From: Planctomycetota bacterium
GTDB taxonomy: Bacteria > Planctomycetota > Phycisphaerae > WQYP01
Assembly: GCA_021790385.1 (NCBI GenBank)
Contig: JAJYDW010000045.1
Location: 1 to 32,127 of the forward strand
Direction of reading: 5' to 3'
Length of the DNA: 32,127 nucleotides
A program made the translations under genes and the position numbers. Shown here piece by piece: positions 27,469 to 32,127 of this stretch (its first letter is position 1; each line of letters starts with the position of its first letter). A model generated the notes under the pieces. The model made no database searches. It was not told where the DNA came from and saw nothing but the letters and a program-made list of their open reading frames with translations.

Positions 27469-28956
27469 ATGGTTGAAACAAGCACTCTCCACAATCCTGG
27501 CTCAGCTTCTTTTCCCCAGTTTACACTTCTGCTGGTGTGTGTGGATACCAACTTCAAGGTCATCCGGATCAATCCGCCGTTGGCAGCTTTACTGGAAACT
27601 AACATGACCGAGGTAGCAGGTAGATCGGTCTGGCGGGATGTGATTACCGGGGTCGATGGCCGCCAGATAGAAAAGCGTCTGGCCGCCCTTCCGGATGACG
27701 AACCAGGTCTATGGTTTGCCAGCGAGGTAGGCCGCGCAGATAAACGCCGTTTAATCAGTTGGCATTTGGTGCGGCCCAGATGTACCGCCATGGACCAGCC
27801 AAGCATGGTGTTTTCGGGTGTGGACATTACCGCGCTGATGCATGCGGAGCAGCAGCGCCAGGCGACGGCAATACAAGCGCACGCCATTGTGCGCACGGCG
27901 GTGGATGCCATTATCGTGATTGATAAGCGGGGGCGTATTGAATCGTTTAATCCGGCGGCGGAAAAACTCTTCGGTTATTCAGCGGCCCAGGCCACTGGCC
28001 AAAATGTGAGCATTCTTATGCCGGAGCCGTATGCTTCCGAGCACACTCTTTATCTGGAAAATTATCTTGAGACCGGCGTGGCCAGCATTATCGGCATCGG
28101 CCGTGAGGTAACCGGGCGAAAAAAGGATGGCAGTCTGTTTCCGATGTATCTGTCGGTGGGGGAATTTCAGTTGGATGACGGCCCGCACTTTGCCGGCATT
28201 GTCCGTGACCGTACGGAAGTGAATCGGATGCAGGCTCAGATTATTGAAGTCAGCGATCGGGAAAAGCAGCTCATTGGCCAGGATCTGCACGATGGTGTCG
28301 GGCAGGTCCTTTCCGGGGCGGCATTTTTGGCTAAGGCCTTGAGCACCCGGTTGCGGCGGAAAGCGCCGGATGAGTCGGCACAGGCGGAACAGCTTGCCGC
28401 ACTAATATCCAGCGCCATTTCCCAAAACCGGCAGCTTTCCCGTGGCTTGCAACCAATCTCCGACGCGGATGAACTACCCAGCGCGTTGGAGGCTCTGGCT
28501 ATGCAACTGGAAGCCGTTTCTTCCGTCAATTGTGCGGTGCGGGTACGTGATTGGCCGCGCGGTATGGATTTAAACACCGCGACGCATTTATACCGCATTG
28601 CTCAGGAGGCTTTGAATAACGCCACCAAACACGCTCGGGCCACACAGGTGGAAGTCGGCTTGAAAGTGGCTCCATCTGGGCTGCGCTTGATGATTCGGGA
28701 CGACGGCATAGGCCTGGTGCGGTCCCATTCCCGGCGAAAAGGACTGGGATTGAGTATCATGCAGTATCGGGCGCGGGCTATAGGTGGACGACTTGATATT
28801 CGAAGTACCCGTGGAAATGGTACTACGATTATTTGCAAAATAGATCATCCGATTGGTATACAAGGTAAAAAATCTGATGGCAAAGGTAAAAAAAACAGTA
28901 AAAGCGTTAAAATCCGCAAAAACCGTTACCCGGACGAAGCCAAAACCGTCGCCTGA
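27469..28956 (+). CDS. PAS sensor kinase with FixL-like heme PAS
   Basis: The 495-residue soluble histidine kinase has no membrane helix. A divergent PAS-like domain (about 15-125) is followed by a second PAS (about 140-252) of the FixL type: FNPAAEKLFGY, MPEPYASEHTLYL, IIGIGREVTGRKKDGS and FPMYLSVGEF. Aligned on IIGIGR, H192 falls on the heme-ligand histidine of Bradyrhizobium FixL (H200), and R212 on its O2-contacting arginine (R220). The positions of FixL R206 and H214 are N and S here. The transmitter is HisKA_3 (DREKQLIGQDLHDGVGQVL, phospho-acceptor H274). A HATPase domain follows (EALNNATKHARA, DDGIGL, GLGLSI). A lysine-rich tail (about 464-495) overlaps the next gene. GGAG lies nine bases before ATG 27469. 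I infer an O2 or redox sensor. Confidence 0.88.
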   Translation: MVETSTLHNPGSASFPQFTLLLVCVDTNFKVIRINPPLAALLETNMTEVAGRSVWRDVITGVDGRQIEKRLAALPDDEPGLWFASEVGRADKRRLISWHLVRPRCTAMDQPSMVFSGVDITALMHAEQQRQATAIQAHAIVRTAVDAIIVIDKRGRIESFNPAAEKLFGYSAAQATGQNVSILMPEPYASEHTLYLENYLETGVASIIGIGREVTGRKKDGSLFPMYLSVGEFQLDDGPHFAGIVRDRTEVNRMQAQIIEVSDREKQLIGQDLHDGVGQVLSGAAFLAKALSTRLRRKAPDESAQAEQLAALISSAISQNRQLSRGLQPISDADELPSALEALAMQLEAVSSVNCAVRVRDWPRGMDLNTATHLYRIAQEALNNATKHARATQVEVGLKVAPSGLRLMIRDDGIGLVRSHSRRKGLGLSIMQYRARAIGGRLDIRSTRGNGTTIICKIDHPIGIQGKKSDGKGKKNSKSVKIRKNRYPDEAKTVA

Positions 28957-29776
28957 AACGGTCCGCCCTGTCCGGTCCGCTCCCGTAACACGTATGGCGG
29001 AAAAAATAACGCCTGTTGCAGCATCCAATTTCGGGGCTACATCCCGGAAACGCTCTGAGTCTTTACGGCCATCGTCAGACCCATTAGTCCCGGCGTCGGC
29101 CGCAATGGCCAGGCCGGTGGCCGCTGCGCCGGCGAAGCATCGTATTTTTATTGTCGATGATCATCCCATTGTGCGACAGGGGATGAAGCAGCTTATTGAA
29201 GCCGCCGGCGACCTGGTGGTCTGCGGTGAGGCGGCCACAGGCGATGAAGCCGTAGAGGCTGTGGGCAAGCTGCAGCCGCAGTTGGTGGTGGCGGATTTAT
29301 CCTTGCCGGGCAAACCGGGTATGGAGGTGATCAAGGATATCAAGGCCCGCTGGCCCGATATTAATATTCTGGTGGTTTCCATGCACGAGGAATGTATGTA
29401 TGCCGAGCGTGTTTTGCGGGCCGGAGCCATGGGCTATGTAATGAAGCAGGAAGCCCAGGGGAAAATTCTCCTGGCCATCCGCCGCATTCTCGCCGGCCAG
29501 GTATATGTAAGTGACCGGATTGCCTCTGGGGTGCTTCGTCAACTGACAGCCGGTGGCCATGCCCAGCCAAAATCATCGCTGGAGTTGCTGACCGACCGGG
29601 AATTGGAAATTTTTCACGCCATTGGCGACGGCAAAACGGTTCGGGCCATTGCCCAAATGCTGCACCTGAGTGTCAAAACAGTGGAAGCTCACCGCGAACA
29701 CATCAAAAATAAGCTGCAACTTTCCAGCAGCAATGAACTGTTGCGCATGGCCGTCCAGCGGGCCATGGAACAATAA
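28877..29776 (+). CDS. NarL/FixJ-family response regulator with basic N-terminus
   Basis: This is the partner of the kinase before it. From ATG 28877 it has 299 residues. An unusual 84-residue basic, Pro/Ala-rich N-terminus comes first. A receiver domain follows (about 87-205), with acidic pair D94/D95, phospho-acceptor D140 in VVADLSLPG, and K190. A LuxR-type helix-turn-helix ends it (about 236-297, with LTDRELEIFHAIGDGKTVRA and LHLSVKTVEAHREHIKNKL). The start is uncertain: 28877 has AAGG about ten bases upstream and overlaps the kinase gene by 80 bases. ATG 28994 and 29105 lie after the kinase stop but lack ribosome-binding sites. The overlap crosses A8 at 28888-28895, so slippage could join the two proteins. 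It probably activates transcription when phosphorylated. Confidence 0.9.
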   Translation: MAKVKKTVKALKSAKTVTRTKPKPSPETVRPVRSAPVTRMAEKITPVAASNFGATSRKRSESLRPSSDPLVPASAAMARPVAAAPAKHRIFIVDDHPIVRQGMKQLIEAAGDLVVCGEAATGDEAVEAVGKLQPQLVVADLSLPGKPGMEVIKDIKARWPDINILVVSMHEECMYAERVLRAGAMGYVMKQEAQGKILLAIRRILAGQVYVSDRIASGVLRQLTAGGHAQPKSSLELLTDRELEIFHAIGDGKTVRAIAQMLHLSVKTVEAHREHIKNKLQLSSSNELLRMAVQRAMEQ

Positions 29777-29831
29777 CCGGCGGACATATTGTCTGGCATA
29801 GTCACCCCTGGGACCGCTCCTGCCCGCAAAA

Positions 29832-29880
29832 GCTGAACGCTGAAAGCTGATCGCTGCCCGCTGAATGCTGACCGCTAATC
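29832..29880. repeat. 7-bp tandem repeat, seven units
   Basis: Seven contiguous heptamers start with GCTG or GCTA: GCTGAAC, GCTGAAA, GCTGATC, GCTGCCC, GCTGAAT, GCTGACC, GCTAATC. The first four bases are nearly constant and the last three vary. It lies 55 bases after the response regulator stop. It looks like a low-complexity intergenic repeat and is not a CRISPR array. Confidence 0.8.
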
Positions 29881-30043
29881 ACCATTGGCTCGGCTGAAAA
29901 GGGCATTATTGGGGCCTAAATTACGCGATTACGAACATAAAAGCGTTTTGGCCGCCAACTTACGAACAAAATCAACAAATTAAAACATTTTAGATATTGT
30001 TTTCGCCTGGCGGATGGACTAGGATGACGCATGTCAAAGGTTG

Positions 30044-30110
30044 AGGCCTTCAGAGAGCGGTCGGATTTCTTGTGGCGTACGCCACTGCCGAACCATGAAC
30101 TAAAAGGCCT
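30044..30110 (+). promoter_or_regulatory. Nested hairpin leader next to the Shine-Dalgarno
   Basis: Three stems nest symmetrically. AGGCCTT (30044-30050) pairs with AAGGCCT (30104-30110). GGTCGG (30059-30064) pairs with CCGaACC (30088-30094), with one bulged A. At the tip is a perfect 14-bp palindrome GTGGCGTACGCCAC (30072-30085). The structure ends eight bases before the Shine-Dalgarno. In mRNA it could control translation; in DNA the palindrome could be an operator. Confidence 0.5.
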
Positions 30111-30130
30111 TGCATTTGAGGAGATGTTCT

Positions 30131-32127
30131 ATGTGTAAGTTTTCACGTTCCACAATTCTGCTGGCCGCGGCCAGCGCAGCTATTGTTGGTATCGGCTTGG
30201 TGGCCGGTCCGGCTTTAGCCACACCTACAACGGGGTGGCTGCAAACTGCTACCGGCACTTATGATTACAATAACACGGCCAACTGGGTCGGTGGTACCAT
30301 TAACGGCATCTGGGATTCCAGCCTGACCTTGTCGGCCAACCAAACGGTTACCATCGGTGCAACACCGGCGGTTCAAACCGGGTTGACCTTCAACTTTGCC
30401 GGCGGTAAAACCTTATTACTGGAAAACACCGGCGGCAGCCAAACATTTGATCTGCTTGCTGGAGCAGGCATAACCATGACGCCGGCGGCGAGCGAAACTG
30501 TTAACATCAACAGTGCAAGCAACACATCCATATTGACAATTGACCTCGGTGGCGGAAACCAGGTTATTACCAACCACGCCGCGAGCGGCAACGCCTACCT
30601 GAACATTGGCGCGGTGCTGACCGATGGCAGCATAACCACCGCAAGCAACGATAGCTTCTTAACGATTTCCGGGGTCAACACGTACGCCGGCAGCACCACC
30701 CTGGGTGGAGGCGTTTTTGCGGTCACGACGATAGCCAATGGCGGTTTGGCCAGCGGCCTTGGCGAATCTTCCAATCTCGCATCGAATCTGGTGTTTACCG
30801 GCAGTGCCCAGCTCCGGTATGCCGGGACGACGGCGGCCTCTACCGATCGCCTTTTCACACTCGGAGCCAGCGGGGCTAACATCGCAGCCAGCGCCAGCGG
30901 GGCCTTGACCTTCAGCAACACTAACTCGCTCGCCTTTTCTGCTACTGACACAGCCCACACTCTGAGCCTTGCTTCCTCCAGCAAGGGCTCGCTCACCTTC
31001 GATCCGCTGATCACCAATGACGGCACGGGCGTAACTTCCGTGAACGTGCAGGGCAACGGTGCTACAGGGTCGTTTGTGGAGCTTGCTAATACCGGCAACA
31101 GTTATACCGGCTCTACGAGCATGGCATTTTACTATCCAAACGGCACGCTGGTCGTCACCAGCTTGGCCAACGGCGGCACGGACAGCAGCATTGGTGCCTC
31201 CAGCAGCGCGGCGAGCAATCTGGTTTTCAGCGCCGGCTCTGGCTTGGAATACACCGGCACCGGTTCCGCCACGGACCGCAACTTTACGGTGAACTATGCC
31301 GCGCCCGGCAAAGTAACGGCGACGAACATTTTCACCATCGACAACGCCGGCACGGGAGCCTTGGTGATGACTGGCGCACAAACCTACGCCTACAATTATA
31401 ATGGCAGCTCCACCGAGGGTACTGGCAACACCATCAGCACCATGGGTATGGTTCTGGATGGCAGCAATCCAGCCAGCCAGGTTAACCAGTACAACGGTGC
31501 CATCGTTAACGGCGTCACACCCGGCACGAGTCCTACGTACTTCGTGACCGCTCTTTATACCGTTACCAAATCCGGCAGCAACACATGGGATCTCGGCGGT
31601 ACCAACACCTACACCGGTGCCACCACGGTCAATGGCGGTGCGCTGCTCATCACCGGTTCGCTGGCTTCCGGCAGTGCGGTGGCGGTGAACTCCGGCGGTA
31701 CCTTGGGTGGCGGCGGAACCATTGGGGGCAGCGTGACGCTGGCCACCGGTGGTACCCTGGCACCGAGTTTCGACAGTGCTACACCCACCACCCTTATCGT
31801 GGGCAGCCTGTCCGCCGGTGCCGGGTCTACCATTGACCTGAACATCTCGGGCGCAGCCAATGATTCGGTAACGGTAACCACCAGCGGTGGTTTGACCTAT
31901 GGTGGCACACTGGCCATTACCGATGCTGTCCCGCAACTCGGTTCATACCAACTCTTCTCGTTTACGGGCAGCCCTACCAGTGATTTTGCCGCGGCTAGCG
32001 TGAATGGTAATGCCTTGGCTGACTCGAGTGGAACCTGGACCGGAACTATTGGCCTGTACAATTACACCTTTACTGACAGCACCGGCGTGCTGGCGGTAAC
32101 GGGCTCAGCCATCCCTGAACCAGCCAC
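30131..32127 (+). CDS. Exported beta-repeat protein with PEP-CTERM start, partial
   Basis: The frame is open from ATG 30131 to the window edge: 665 codons, 3' end missing. Residues 1-30 are a classic Sec signal peptide (MCKFSRSTILLAAASAAIVG, then a run ending GPALA), with cleavage likely after A30. The mature part is rich in Gly, Ser, Thr, Asn and Ala, with almost no Cys, and forms beta-helix type repeats. The clearest autotransporter-associated repeat is NTYTGATTVNGGALLITGSL, followed by GGTLGGGGTIGGSVTL, with an earlier copy at VNTYAGSTTLGGGVFAV. The last visible residues, AIPEPA, are the start of a PEP-CTERM sorting signal. The protein is thus probably cleaved and released or anchored by an exosortase outside the cytoplasm. 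Its binding partner is unknown. GAGGAG is seven bases upstream. Confidence 0.9.
   Translation, partial: MCKFSRSTILLAAASAAIVGIGLVAGPALATPTTGWLQTATGTYDYNNTANWVGGTINGIWDSSLTLSANQTVTIGATPAVQTGLTFNFAGGKTLLLENTGGSQTFDLLAGAGITMTPAASETVNINSASNTSILTIDLGGGNQVITNHAASGNAYLNIGAVLTDGSITTASNDSFLTISGVNTYAGSTTLGGGVFAVTTIANGGLASGLGESSNLASNLVFTGSAQLRYAGTTAASTDRLFTLGASGANIAASASGALTFSNTNSLAFSATDTAHTLSLASSSKGSLTFDPLITNDGTGVTSVNVQGNGATGSFVELANTGNSYTGSTSMAFYYPNGTLVVTSLANGGTDSSIGASSSAASNLVFSAGSGLEYTGTGSATDRNFTVNYAAPGKVTATNIFTIDNAGTGALVMTGAQTYAYNYNGSSTEGTGNTISTMGMVLDGSNPASQVNQYNGAIVNGVTPGTSPTYFVTALYTVTKSGSNTWDLGGTNTYTGATTVNGGALLITGSLASGSAVAVNSGGTLGGGGTIGGSVTLATGGTLAPSFDSATPTTLIVGSLSAGAGSTIDLNISGAANDSVTVTTSGGLTYGGTLAITDAVPQLGSYQLFSFTGSPTSDFAAASVNGNALADSSGTWTGTIGLYNYTFTDSTGVLAVTGSAIPEPA

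Larger units (their letters stand above)
29777..30130 (+). promoter_or_regulatory. Long regulatory gap before exported protein gene
   Basis: There is no gene in these 354 bases. After the heptamer repeat, TTACGAACA occurs twice (29929-29937 and 29960-29968, 31 bp apart), with a related TTACGCGA at 29921-29928. A weak promoter TCAACA (29972-29977) / TATTGT (29995-30000), 17 bp apart, would give a leader of about 125 bases. GAGGAG at 30118-30123 is an ideal Shine-Dalgarno for ATG 30131. Confidence 0.4.

Noticed and set aside
29832-29880. CRISPR array
   Set aside because: Units are 7 bp and contiguous, with no spacers and no cas genes in the window.

Overview
The window looks like a chromosomal segment of an uncultured or poorly known Planctomycetota bacterium, probably class Phycisphaerae. 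This is an inference from gene content and style, not from a marker tree. The clues are an exported protein with autotransporter-type beta repeats ending in the start of a PEP-CTERM signal, DUF2203 and DUF3179 proteins, a TlyA-like methylase without an S4 domain, and dispersed GC-rich intergenic repeats. No rRNA, tRNA or CRISPR array was seen.

Region 1 (1-2437) has one gene, an IS110-family transposase (1192-2169). It sits in a stretch of degenerate repeats and hairpins. The structured DNA before the transposase is a candidate bridge-RNA gene. Region 2 (2438-10183, + strand) holds acetate kinase (ackA), acetyl-CoA synthetase (acs), chromosome-condensing SMC and a 3-methyladenine DNA glycosylase. 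Region 3 (10209-13047, - strand) holds a DUF2203 protein behind an unusual leader, a DUF3179 membrane protein and heme O synthase (ctaB). CtaB is divergent from fumarase fumC (13229-14659, +). A GntR-like remnant follows, then ftsK and the redox repressor rex (15367-18509, +).

Region 4 (18514-25384, - strand) is a compact six-gene cluster. In transcription order it encodes a HAD-IB phosphatase, an M20 metallohydrolase, a class-III PLP aminotransferase, a PaaK/CapK-like adenylate-forming ligase, an SGNH hydrolase and a GT4 glycosyltransferase. Several junctions overlap or are separated by only a few bases. It reads as a biosynthetic or tailoring pathway for an acylated, aminated glycoconjugate, and I recognise no named pathway. 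It is the best candidate here for an undescribed system.

Region 5 (25580-29776, + strand) holds tadA, rpsT, the TlyA-like methylase and a two-component system. The kinase carries a FixL-like PAS domain with a histidine at the heme-ligand position, but its transmitter is of the NarL/DegS type. Its 3' end overlaps the NarL/FixJ-type response regulator by 80 bases across a run of eight A. Region 6 (29777-32127) contains a 7-bp tandem repeat, a long nested hairpin leader, and an exported beta-repeat/PEP-CTERM protein running off the window end.

Together the genes suggest an aerobic or microaerobic heterotroph. AckA and Acs interconvert acetate and acetyl-CoA, FumC serves the TCA cycle, CtaB supplies heme O/A for terminal oxidases, Rex reads NADH/NAD+, and the PAS kinase may read O2 or redox state. 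All promoter, operator and RNA-structure calls were made by eye and none was computed.
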